Source: Bacteroidales bacterium (GTDB lineage Bacteria; Bacteroidota; Bacteroidia; Bacteroidales; UBA932). Taken from it: 5,009 nucleotides of DNA. The stretch is taken from assembly GCA_016303175.1 (NCBI GenBank), contig JAEDMF010000125.1, positions 1-5,009 on the forward strand. The letters run 5' to 3'. Positions within the stretch are counted from its first letter, which is position 1; every line of letters begins with the position of its first letter. Under the pieces are notes generated by a model that did not search any database, was not told the DNA's origin, and was given only the letters and a program-made list of their open reading frames with translations. Shown here piece by piece: positions 1 through 5,009 of this stretch. The translations under genes and the position numbers were made by a program.

Positions 1-97
1 CGCCAGGCAAAGTCTGCACCTGGCTGAAAGAAGACACCTTAATCAGCAGACACTACATAGTTTTGGTCAATTACACGGAAAACTCACTTGTTAGCAT

Positions 98-102
98 GGA
101 GG
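98..102 (+). promoter_or_regulatory. Shine-Dalgarno site that sets the nuclease start
   Basis: GGAGG lies 8 nt before the ATG at 111. This is a near-ideal spacing and favours 111 over the in-frame TTG at 63 and ATG at 96, neither of which has a comparable site. The reading frame is nevertheless open to the left edge of the window, so a longer product cannot be fully excluded. Confidence 0.75.
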
Positions 103-110
103 ATAAAACA

Positions 111-1349
111 ATGGATAAGCAAATCTGGAACGGCTTGCTAGGCATTTACATGGATATTCAGAAAACTCACCCCAAGGCAATGAATATCCTGGATCCGAGT
201 TATGCTTCCATGAACGAAAACCAGCACACGTCGTTTCTTTGTGGCCTGCTGAACTACGAGTATTGTGGGCAGCGGCCTTTTTTGGAGTCCTTCATAGGCA
301 TGATAACGGACAATGCGCGGTTCGCCGATATAAGCAAGGTCAGAGTCACAACCCAAGATAATTATATCGACTGCCTCATATCTGATGGTACGAAGGCTAT
401 AATTATTGAGAACAAAGTCTGCGGGGCGGCTGATCAGAACAAGCAGCTTGAATCGTATATTATTGCCTGCCAGAAACAGCGTGGGATTCCTTTGGACAAT
501 ATTTACGTGGTCTATCTGACGTTATCTGGCGGTTCGCCTGCATCAGGCAGCCTATCACAGGAAGACATCGCAAAGCTGGAATCAAGGTACACGGAACGCA
601 ACTATAACGACATCCTGCAGTGGTTGCAAAAGGATGTTCTCTATGCCTGCCATTACCATGAAAGACTGCTGACGGCATCCATTGAGGTCTACATCGACAG
701 AGTGCGGAGAATGCTTGGACAGGAGGATGAACCCTTGGTCGCCGAGCAGGCGCAGATATTCCTGGAGAAGCATTCCGTTAAGAGCTACAAGGATATCCTG
801 AAGCTTCGCGAGCAGTGCCCCCAGGACGAGCACCAGGACGTTTACCTGGAAGTGGTGAATTCCGTATTGGAATCGATGCTTCGCAAGAACATCTATCTCG
901 ATCAGGATCGGACGAGCTACGAGCTTAAATGGATTCTCAGGAACAATCCCGGCCGCTTAGGGAGAAATTGGACTGGAGGTGATTTTGCTCCGTTCAACAA
1001 TTCCATTGGCTATTTTACCTTGGAGGGCATTCGATTTGTCCAGCTTTGGGCATACTATTCAAACACGGGATGCCGCATCCATCTGGAATGCAATGAAGAT
1101 GGCATTAAACGAGGGCCGTATTGCTTTGCAAACGCAATTCCTGATTATGAACAGATTTGGGATTCGGTGTTTCTCAAGGAACACGGTTTCGTCATACACA
1201 TGCCCGGAATCTTCTATTTCCCATATCCCGACTTCACGACAGACAAACCGATAACGGACGTTGCGCGCCATATCGAGAAAATGATCCACTTGATGAACGA
1301 GGCACAAAAACGAAAGGAACAAGAGGTTCTGAATGCAAGACAGGAATAA
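111..1349 (+). CDS. PD-(D/E)XK nuclease superfamily protein (PDDEXK_4-like)
   Basis: This 412-residue cytoplasmic protein has the signature of the PDDEXK_4 nuclease family. Near residues 36-41 it has ENQHTS followed by a leucine-rich helix, matching the family's N-terminal E-x-x-H-[ST] motif. The catalytic core follows as YIDCLI (Asp87), a short turn, IIIENK (Glu100, Lys102), and ADQNKQLESY (Asp108, Gln109, Gln112, Leu113, Tyr116), the Q-x-x-x-Y-like helix that usually follows the active site. All expected metal-binding residues are present, so a nuclease activity is plausible. The substrate is unknown. The C-terminal half, rich in aromatic residues, resembles the uncharacterised C-terminal part of such proteins and ends in a charged helix. 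No signal peptide or membrane segment is seen. The start at 111 follows the GGAGG at 98-102. Members are often found in accessory or defence-rich regions, but no partner gene is visible here. The family assignment is from motifs only, and the biological role is not known. Confidence 0.85.
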   Translation: MDKQIWNGLLGIYMDIQKTHPKAMNILDPSYASMNENQHTSFLCGLLNYEYCGQRPFLESFIGMITDNARFADISKVRVTTQDNYIDCLISDGTKAIIIENKVCGAADQNKQLESYIIACQKQRGIPLDNIYVVYLTLSGGSPASGSLSQEDIAKLESRYTERNYNDILQWLQKDVLYACHYHERLLTASIEVYIDRVRRMLGQEDEPLVAEQAQIFLEKHSVKSYKDILKLREQCPQDEHQDVYLEVVNSVLESMLRKNIYLDQDRTSYELKWILRNNPGRLGRNWTGGDFAPFNNSIGYFTLEGIRFVQLWAYYSNTGCRIHLECNEDGIKRGPYCFANAIPDYEQIWDSVFLKEHGFVIHMPGIFYFPYPDFTTDKPITDVARHIEKMIHLMNEAQKRKEQEVLNARQE

Positions 1350-1655
1350 TTAGTTGTGTTTTAAAGTTTGTTTCGCCAATTTCATCGCAATACTGACTAT
1401 ATGCTGTCATCACAGCCATCTTCCTATTGCAATCATGGCAGTATTCCATTGGATTCTATCTTTTCATTCTCTGAATCAATTTTGGAACTTTTGTCGTCGC
1501 TTGATTTGTTCTTCAATTTGTATTTTGGCGGATGAAATCTGAAATCGTCAAATTCCAGAATACAGGTTATTGGCTGATAGAATTTCTTAATCAAGGCAGA
1601 CAAGGAAAACAGTACTAGAAGGCACTGCAAGACTCACAGCGGAAGGCCAGGCTGG
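1350..1655. other. Convergent intergenic spacer, no convincing gene
   Basis: This spacer lies between the stop codons of two converging genes and is visibly more A/T-rich than either. Short open frames occur on both strands, but none has a ribosome binding site or a recognisable domain. No G/C-rich hairpin with a T tract was found near either stop codon, so no intrinsic terminator is called. One minus-strand frame starting at ATG 1449 begins with a CHDC pair and is noted as a finding, not a gene. Confidence 0.6.
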
Positions 1656-2795
1656 TCAGATGATGAAATCCGCATAGTTCTGGCGCGAGATGACCTGGTA
1701 GGTTGCGTCAGGATAGTTTTCCTTCCACAGGGAGGGAGCGGAGGGGTTTGCCTTGCCGTATTTGATTTCATAGCCGTAAAGCCGGCCGCCGCGTTCCTCC
1801 ACAAGGTCTATCTCCTGACGTTCGTAGGTGCGCCAGAAATAGTTGTTGGAGATAATGCGGGAGTATTCCTGTTTCTTCATCCGCTCCGTGACAATGTAGT
1901 TCTCCCACAGCGCGCCGACATCGTTTCCATTGCGCATGGAGAGTGGATTGAAGTTGTTGACAACCGCGTTCATGATTCCATTGTCACGGAAGTAGTACCT
2001 GCTGGTCTTGGTCACCTCGCTTCGCAGGTTGCGCGAAAAGCCGGGAATCCTGAAAACCACAAAGGTCTTTTCCAGCAGGTCGATGTACCGTTCGACTGTG
2101 AGACGGTTCAAGCCAAGGGCGGTGCCCAGTTCAGTGATGGAGACCTCCTTGCCGACCTGGAAGGCAAGCAGACTCAGAAGACGATGGATTTTATCCGCAT
2201 TCCGAAGCCGTTCAAAGGCAAGGATATCCTTGAAGAGATAGGAATTGCATAGTTCATGCAGCGCCTCCGCCTTGTCCTGGGCGTTTTCGGTGGTAAGAAC
2301 CTCCGGATAGGAGCCATATACCAGCAATTCGTCCAACCGCTGCCGCAACGCCATCCCGCCGAATTCAGCGTCAAGCTCCATTGCGGCAATCGGATATAGC
2401 GTGGCAGTGCGCCGTCTGCCGGTCAGCGGCTCGCCTATCCCGCTGGCAAGCTGAAAGGATGAGGAACCGGATGCAATGACCTTCACCTCGGGCAGCGTGT
2501 CAACCAGAAGCTTGAGACCTGCGCCGACATTGGACATGGCCTGTGCTTCGTCGATGACAACCAGGCTATATCCGGAAAACGAACTGCGGATGAGATTGAC
2601 ATCCGAGGAGCCGAGAACCTCCTTGACTGCCCTGTCTTCGCCAGTGCCCAGGAAGTATCGCCCATCCGTCCAGGTTTTCAGAAAGTCCTCAATGAGAGTG
2701 GTCTTGCCAGAACGCCGTGCCCCGTAGATGGCCAGAACTCTGCCTGGCTGGAGCATCGACGAAATGCGGTCGAGGTAGTAGCGTTTGATTTTCAT
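1656..2795 (-). CDS. AAA-type ATPase with C-terminal DUF4143 domain
   Basis: This 379-residue protein belongs to the large family of stand-alone ATPases with an N-terminal P-loop domain and a C-terminal DUF4143 domain. Counting from the start chosen here, Walker A is GARRSGKTT (residues 25-33, Lys31), Walker B is LVVIDEAQ (Asp82, Glu83), and a sensor-like VIASGSSSF follows at about 106-114. A winged-helix-like segment (SITELGTALGLNRLTVERYI) spans about 219-238. The C-terminus carries a PD-(D/E)XK-like pattern: WENY (Glu298), EIDLV (Asp330) and YEIKYGK (Glu343, Lys345). Length and motifs match intact members. In this family the ATPase is probably active, but the cellular role is unestablished. 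The start at 2795 is preferred over the ATG at 2801 because AGGGG directly abuts the latter and lies 6 nt from the former. The gene has its own promoter at 2822-2850 and stands alone. Confidence 0.9.
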   Translation of the reverse strand: MKIKRYYLDRISSMLQPGRVLAIYGARRSGKTTLIEDFLKTWTDGRYFLGTGEDRAVKEVLGSSDVNLIRSSFSGYSLVVIDEAQAMSNVGAGLKLLVDTLPEVKVIASGSSSFQLASGIGEPLTGRRRTATLYPIAAMELDAEFGGMALRQRLDELLVYGSYPEVLTTENAQDKAEALHELCNSYLFKDILAFERLRNADKIHRLLSLLAFQVGKEVSITELGTALGLNRLTVERYIDLLEKTFVVFRIPGFSRNLRSEVTKTSRYYFRDNGIMNAVVNNFNPLSMRNGNDVGALWENYIVTERMKKQEYSRIISNNYFWRTYERQEIDLVEERGGRLYGYEIKYGKANPSAPSLWKENYPDATYQVISRQNYADFII

Positions 2796-2801
2796 CGTCA
2801 T

Positions 2802-2806
2802 CCCCT
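2802..2806 (-). promoter_or_regulatory. Shine-Dalgarno site of the ATPase gene
   Basis: On the minus strand the order is AGGGG, ATG (2801), ACG, ATG (2795). Spacing is zero to the first ATG and 6 nt to the second, so the second is the likely start and the product lacks the first two residues of the longest frame. Confidence 0.65.
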
Positions 2807-2821
2807 GTTGTCAATGCATAC

Positions 2822-2850
2822 AAGATAACGCGCCGACAATGGCGTTTCAA
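2822..2850 (-). promoter_or_regulatory. Predicted sigma-70-type promoter of the ATPase gene
   Basis: On the minus strand TTGAAA (2850-2845) is followed by a 17-nt spacer and TATCTT (2827-2822). The -35 matches five of six consensus bases and the -10 matches four of six. Transcription would start near 2815 and leave a leader of about 20 nt with room for the AGGGG site. The TTGACA just downstream overlaps the leader and is too close to the start codon to serve this gene. Confidence 0.55.
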
Positions 2851-2869
2851 GCCAAACTGCGCGAATTTC

Positions 2870-2890
2870 CTTAAATTGGCACAGTTTAAG
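2870..2890. repeat. Imperfect palindrome flanked by 8-bp direct repeats
   Basis: CTTAAA and TTTAAG are the outer arms. The pairing continues inward through a T-G, a T-A and a G-C pair to a GCA loop, giving nine stacked pairs. CGAATTTC occurs at 2862-2869 and again at 2895-2902, so the palindrome is bracketed by a direct repeat. It lies 20 bp upstream of the ATPase -35 box and 15 nt past the last stop of the broken exonuclease gene. It lacks the U tract of an intrinsic terminator. It could be an operator, a weak transcript end, or chance. Confidence 0.3.
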
Positions 2891-2905
2891 TATTCGAATT
2901 TCTGT

Positions 2906-3280
2906 TTATTCAGACACTTTGTAGCCGGTTATGCAAGCTCGGATTGGCCGCACCCGTCGGACCATCCTGATGCTCGGATTGACGGAGTCCTTCATTTCGA
3001 GGAAGAACGCCCCGTAGCGGTTCTGCTCGGGCGTCCTGCGGGCAGTCGGCGTCCAGAGGCCGCGGCATTAAGCGGCTTACGAGCTTCTCGCCCTCCCAAG
3101 CGGGCGTCCGAGCGTCAGCGCCTTGTTTCCTGTCTCGGCGATTTCGCCGTTGGTCTTGCGGCGATAGAGTTCGGGGGATTCGCGGAAGTCGGCCAATAGA
3201 TGGCTCGACATGTACTGGCCGCTTCTGCTGGCGGCGTGGTACTCCTCCGCGGGGATGGAGAGGAATCTGTCTGTGTTCAT
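2906..3280 (-). pseudogene. Broken PDDEXK-like (RecE/DUF3799-type) exonuclease gene
   Basis: From ATG 3280 (AGGGG at 3290-3286, 5 nt spacing) a 67-residue frame runs to TAA at 3079-3077. Its first 58 residues look like the N-terminus of PDDEXK-like DUF3799 exonucleases of phage recombination modules: IPAEEYHAASRSGQYMSSHL (residues 9-28), then ADFRESPELYRRK (30-42), and ALTLGR (54-59), where intact proteins continue with the conserved helix around the first active-site region. Here the frame instead becomes PLGRARSS and stops. Protein-like stretches then appear in the other minus-strand frames: WEGEKLVSRLMPR around 3100-3062, and NRYGAFFLEMK within an open frame from 3067 to the TAA at 2908-2906. 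I could not match these to the missing part of the family, whose members usually have more than 200 residues. The nuclease motifs are absent, so the product should be inactive. The locus looks like a deletion followed by frameshift decay, perhaps of a prophage remnant. The family call for the N-terminus is fairly good; the identity of the tail is open. Confidence 0.6.
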
Positions 3281-3315
3281 TGTTGCCCCTTTGATTCGGT
3301 GGTAGTCTGAAAGGC

Positions 3316-3330
3316 GGCGAATCATTCGCC
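3316..3330. promoter_or_regulatory. Perfect 7-1-7 palindrome upstream of the broken exonuclease
   Basis: GGCGAATCATTCGCC is an exact inverted repeat with one central base. It lies 35 bp upstream of the exonuclease start, where an operator for a dimeric regulator could sit. A palindrome of this size can occur by chance in 5 kb, and no second copy was seen. Confidence 0.25.
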
Positions 3331-3356
3331 TGCCCACTGTCGTTAATGCTATAATA

Positions 3357-3378
3357 AACGTCATAAAGATTTGCGATT
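3357..3378 (+). repeat. IS630 left inverted repeat with flanking TA
   Basis: It begins AACGTCATAAA and ends TGCGATT, and matches the right end at 20 of 22 positions (mismatches at positions 12 and 15). The preceding TA at 3355-3356 is the presumed target duplication. The inner end overlaps the transposase stop codon. Confidence 0.92.
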
Positions 3379-3946
3379 ATATTCGGCATAGCCGACGCAA
3401 GTCTTCAGAGCCTGTTGCCCATGTTTCAAACAGCGATTCAGCAGCACTACGCAACGATTCCAGCGTTGGAAAGTACTGGTTATGCAGACGCCTGCGACGA
3501 GTCAACCGCCAGACGCGCTCGATTGGATTGAGTTCCGGACTATATGGCGGAAGGAATTCCAGCCTGAATCCTGAGCTGACCTCCTCCCTCCACGCCTTGT
3601 GCATTTTGGCATGATGATACCTTGCGTTGTCAATGATCAGCACCACCGTCTTGCCGTCGCTTCTGGATTGCTCTTCAACCTTCTTCAGGAAAGCCCAGCT
3701 TGTTTCCGCGTTGAACTTGTCGTCTTCCCTGCTATAGATGAATTTCCCGTCCCTGACTCGCACGGCGCCGAAATAGCCGACGCATTTCCTTCCTGGCTGC
3801 TGAATTGAGACCGGCTGTCTGTCTTCGGGGGCGATCCACATCCGGCATCTTGAGCCTATCTGCTGGAACAGCACCTCGTCCATGGCCCAAACATCACAGG
3901 CGTCTTCCCTGTATTCAGAGAGTTTTTTTATATTCCTCCTGGGCAA
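3377..3946 (-). CDS. IS630 transposase, C-terminal frame (DDE catalytic domain)
   Basis: This frame encodes the RNase H-fold DDE_3 domain that cuts and joins the IS ends. The catalytic residues are Asp23 in VWAMDEVLFQQ, Asp106 in VLIIDNARYHHAK, and Glu143 in LPPYSPELNPIERVW, counted from the longest frame; 36 residues separate the second and third. The C-terminus LRRLCRI is the natural family end. The frame opens with a TTG at 3946 but has no credible start signal. Homology to intact transposases begins at KKLSEYRED, exactly where the upstream frame runs out. It is therefore expected to be translated only as a fusion with the upstream frame, through a +1 (or -2) shift at the A run at 3923-3929. 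It overlaps the upstream frame by 32 nt. Confidence 0.9.
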   Translation of the reverse strand: MPRRNIKKLSEYREDACDVWAMDEVLFQQIGSRCRMWIAPEDRQPVSIQQPGRKCVGYFGAVRVRDGKFIYSREDDKFNAETSWAFLKKVEEQSRSDGKTVVLIIDNARYHHAKMHKAWREEVSSGFRLEFLPPYSPELNPIERVWRLTRRRRLHNQYFPTLESLRSAAESLFETWATGSEDLRRLCRI

Positions 3947-4409
3947 TCGGATCCGCCTTGGCGCTCTGTGGGCGTGGCTTGCGAAGACGGAAACCCAACT
4001 GGCGGAAGAGACGCTGGCATTGCCTCACGCCAAGAGAAAGACCTTTTGCGGCGGCAAGCCAATGGGACAATGCCTTTCCATCCCACAGGACGCAGTCAAG
4101 CCCCACCTCCTGCGGACTCATGCGGAGAATCTTCCCGATTTCCTCCAGCGTCTCGGCGGAGACACGGCTTGGGCGTCCGGGAACTGGCAGGTCGTATAAT
4201 GCCTGCAAGCCTATTTGGTTGAATGATTTCACCCATTCCTCCACGGAACGAACGGAATCTCCAAGAAGCTCTGCTGTCTTCACGCAAGACATTCCCTGCG
4301 CCACAAGCAGAACCGCATGCAGTCTGTGCTCATATCTGGCACCGGGGTTTTTGCGAATCTCGTCTTGAATGATTGCTATGCTGCTATCTGGACTTTCGAC
4401 TCTAAGCAT
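3915..4409 (-). CDS. IS630 transposase, N-terminal frame (DNA-binding part)
   Basis: This frame of 164 residues carries the DNA-binding half of an IS630 transposase. A first helix-turn-helix lies at about residues 25-73 (AVLLVAQGMSCVKTAELLG then SVEEWVKSF). The PVPGRPSRVS linker follows at 76-85, and a second winged-helix region lies at about 105-150, ending in FRLRKPRPQ, the usual lead-in to the catalytic domain. AGGAG at 4421-4417 lies 7 nt before ATG 4409, so the start is well supported. A TATAGT -10-like box is at 4441-4436, but no good -35 box accompanies it. The frame ends EEYKKTL, two codons after a run of seven A. Translated alone, the product would bind DNA but lack the catalytic site, and could act as an inhibitor of transposition; that role is inference. 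Confidence 0.9.
   Translation of the reverse strand: MLRVESPDSSIAIIQDEIRKNPGARYEHRLHAVLLVAQGMSCVKTAELLGDSVRSVEEWVKSFNQIGLQALYDLPVPGRPSRVSAETLEEIGKILRMSPQEVGLDCVLWDGKALSHWLAAAKGLSLGVRQCQRLFRQLGFRLRKPRPQSAKADPIAQEEYKKTL
3923..3929 (-). other. Run of seven A at the transposase frame junction (putative recoding site)
   Basis: On the minus strand the first frame reads TAT AAA AAA ACT CTC TGA and the second reads ATA AAA AAA CTC TCT GAA. Dropping one A, or adding two, joins them seamlessly as YKKLSEY or YKKKLSEY. Poly-A slippage by RNA polymerase or a +1/-2 ribosomal shift would restore the full transposase. A plain frameshift mutation or a homopolymer sequencing error would look the same. Confidence 0.6.
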
Positions 4410-4435
4410 GGTGCATCTCCTATGGCTTGCGAGAT

Positions 4436-4441
4436 ACTATA
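4436..4441 (-). promoter_or_regulatory. Possible -10 box of the transposase gene
   Basis: TATAGT on the minus strand matches five of six bases of the -10 consensus and lies 26 bp upstream of the transposase ATG, with AGGAG between. At 16-18 bp spacing there is no good -35 hexamer, so the promoter would be weak, which is common for IS elements. Confidence 0.35.
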
Positions 4442-4455
4442 CACCAACTTCTTAA

Positions 4456-4477
4456 AATCGCAGATATTTATGACGTT
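4456..4477 (-). repeat. IS630 right inverted repeat with flanking TA
   Basis: On the minus strand it begins AACGTCATAAA and ends TGCGATT, pairing with the left end at 20 of 22 positions. TA follows at 4478-4479. Read on the plus strand, the repeat contains an ATG at 4470 that is in frame with the Sel1 repeats downstream. Confidence 0.92.
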
Positions 4478-5009
4478 TAGTATAAAAAAGGCTGCTGAAA
4501 AAGGAAATGTAACAGCAATGCATTCGCTCGCTAAGTTATATTTGAATGGTAAAGACGTGGAAGAGGATGCAGAGGAAGCAGTTTATTGGTTGCAAAAAGC
4601 TGCTGGAAAAGGAGATAAAGAAGCCCAGTTTTCTCTTGGCTTTTGTTACGAAAAAGGATATGGAATAGATGAGAATATTGATGAGACCGTAGAATGGTAT
4701 AGGAAAGCAGCTGAACAAGGACACACGAAAGCGCAGTTTTTCCTTGGTAGATTTATAATGGAAAAAGGAATGGAAGAGAAGAAAGAGGAAGCAATTTATT
4801 GGTTGCAAAAAGCAGCTGAAAATGGACATGTAGAAGCGCAGGTTTGGCTTGGCTTTTGTTACGAAAAAGGATGGGGAATAGATTGGGACAAAAATGAAGC
4901 AATAAAATGGTACAAAGAAGCAGCTGAACAAGGTAATTCTGAGGCAATGACATACCTAGGATTATGCTATGAAAATGGTGATGGGGTTGAAGAAGATGTA
5001 ACTGAGGCG
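4470..5009 (+). CDS. Sel1-like repeat protein, 5'-truncated by the IS, running off the window
   Basis: At least 180 codons are open to the right edge and encode five tandem Sel1-like (TPR-related) repeats starting at 4488, 4596, 4704, 4809 and 4917. Each repeat is 36 residues except the third (35) and the fifth (31, cut by the edge). Hallmarks recur in each: KAAExG, A-x-x-x-LG near positions 10-15, YEKGxGI, then EA-x-x-WY or YWLQ. Such repeats form helical solenoids that bind other proteins, so a scaffold or effector-like role is possible but unknown. No signal peptide is visible because the true N-terminus is missing. The ATG at 4470 lies inside the IS right repeat and has no Shine-Dalgarno site. 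The frame is open further back, from 4200, with another ATG at 4422, and ATG 4518 is a further candidate. The left flank of the IS carries no Sel1 sequence. This may be an unexpressed 3' remnant or a gene given a new start by the IS. The region is A-rich, unlike the rest of the window. Confidence 0.75.
   Translation, partial: MTFSIKKAAEKGNVTAMHSLAKLYLNGKDVEEDAEEAVYWLQKAAGKGDKEAQFSLGFCYEKGYGIDENIDETVEWYRKAAEQGHTKAQFFLGRFIMEKGMEEKKEEAIYWLQKAAENGHVEAQVWLGFCYEKGWGIDWDKNEAIKWYKEAAEQGNSEAMTYLGLCYENGDGVEEDVTEA
4563..5009 (+). repeat. Higher-order tandem repeat within the Sel1 array (213-bp period)
   Basis: Repeats 1-2 and 3-4 resemble each other as pairs more than neighbours do. TTTATTGGTTGCAAAAAGC is at 4582 and again at 4795, and a 25-bp identical stretch beginning CTTGGCTTTTGTTACG is at 4635 and 4848. 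Both offsets are 213 bp, the sum of one 108-bp and one 105-bp unit, which points to duplication of a two-repeat block. Confidence 0.7.

Larger units (their letters stand above)
3357..4477 (-). mobile_element. Complete IS630-family insertion sequence
   Basis: The element is 1121 bp, typical for IS630. It is bounded by 22-bp inverted repeats and flanked by TA at 3355-3356 and 4478-4479, as expected for IS630/Tc1-type elements, which insert at TA and duplicate it. It carries one transposase gene on the minus strand, split into two frames that overlap at seven A. The three catalytic acidic residues are intact. If joined at the A run, the product would have 343 residues, a usual length for the family. 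The transposase stop codon (3379-3377) lies at the inner edge of the left repeat, so the element is compact. The only structural question is the frame break, so the element may still be active if recoding occurs. The two flanks differ in composition and coding strand. Confidence 0.93.

Noticed and set aside
2..24. Inverted repeat GCCAGG/CCTGGC with an 11-nt loop, possible terminator of an upstream gene
   Set aside because: The stem is only six pairs, the loop is long, and no T tract follows.
31..59. Possible promoter AAGACA, 17 nt, TACATA before the nuclease gene
   Set aside because: Both hexamers match the consensus weakly, and the assignment would be no better than chance in this short stretch.
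1433..1630. Minus-strand frame of 65 codons in the spacer
   Set aside because: It begins with TTG, has no Shine-Dalgarno site, and its product is a low-complexity lysine, serine and aspartate-rich tail.
2876..3199. Plus-strand frame of 107 codons
   Set aside because: It is antisense to the exonuclease remnant, has no ribosome binding site or recognisable motif, and is explained by the high G/C content there.
2910..3389. Long minus-strand frame of 159 codons across the broken exonuclease gene
   Set aside because: Its first part overlaps, in another frame, the well-supported exonuclease start, and its composition (proline, arginine and glutamine-rich) is that of an out-of-frame reading. Only a short stretch in its middle looks protein-like.
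3805..4368. Plus-strand frame of 187 codons inside the IS
   Set aside because: It lies antisense to the intact transposase, has no start signal, and its cysteine, serine and arginine-rich product shows no domain.
4412..4443. Outward-facing promoter in the IS right end driving the Sel1 frame
   Set aside because: TACTAT and TATACA could serve as -10 boxes on the plus strand, but no -35 hexamer is found at 16-18 bp spacing.
4536..4931. Minus-strand frame of 131 codons rich in phenylalanine and serine, resembling a membrane protein
   Set aside because: It is the antisense of the lysine and glutamate-rich Sel1 repeats. Its hydrophobic repeats are a mirror of AAA and GAA codons.
1..5009. CRISPR array, tRNA or rRNA genes
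   Set aside because: No regularly spaced short identical repeats with unique spacers, and no recognisable tRNA or rRNA sequence, were seen. The only tandem repeats are coding Sel1 units.

Overview
The window looks like accessory DNA from a bacterium. Four separate pieces of different history sit next to each other, and no single operon joins them. Shine-Dalgarno sequences (GGAGG, AGGGG, AGGAG) and one sigma-70-like promoter can be read, so the host uses ordinary bacterial expression signals. I cannot name the organism. The gene families seen (PDDEXK_4 nuclease, DUF4143 ATPase, a PDDEXK-like phage-type exonuclease, IS630, Sel1 repeats) occur in many Gram-negative and gut-associated lineages.

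Layout, left to right. Positions 111-1349 (+) hold an intact PD-(D/E)XK nuclease-superfamily protein. Positions 1350-1655 are an A/T-rich convergent spacer with no convincing gene. Positions 1656-2795 (-) hold an intact AAA-type ATPase with a C-terminal DUF4143/PD-(D/E)XK-like domain, transcribed from a well-placed promoter at 2822-2850. Positions 2906-3280 (-) are the remains of a third PD-(D/E)XK-type gene. Its N-terminus and ribosome binding site are clean, but the frame breaks after about 58 residues. Positions 3357-4477 are a complete IS630-family insertion sequence of 1121 bp, with 22-bp terminal inverted repeats (20/22 identical), a flanking TA on each side, and a transposase split over two overlapping frames at a run of seven A. 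Positions 4488-5009 (+) are a tandem array of Sel1-like repeats that runs off the right edge. Its reading frame enters directly from the right end of the IS.

Functional reading. The nuclease-like protein and the ATPase converge, so they are separate transcription units, and the sequence gives no evidence that they act together. The most informative part is the IS630 and its two flanks. The left flank is G/C-rich and codes on the minus strand, while the right flank is A-rich and codes on the plus strand. Neither side supplies the missing 5' part of the Sel1 gene, so the IS marks a rearrangement or deletion junction, or a boundary between unrelated segments. I do not see a convincing undescribed multi-gene system. 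The points most worth following up are the recoding site in the transposase, the start codon lying inside the IS right inverted repeat in frame with the Sel1 repeats, and the decayed exonuclease gene.
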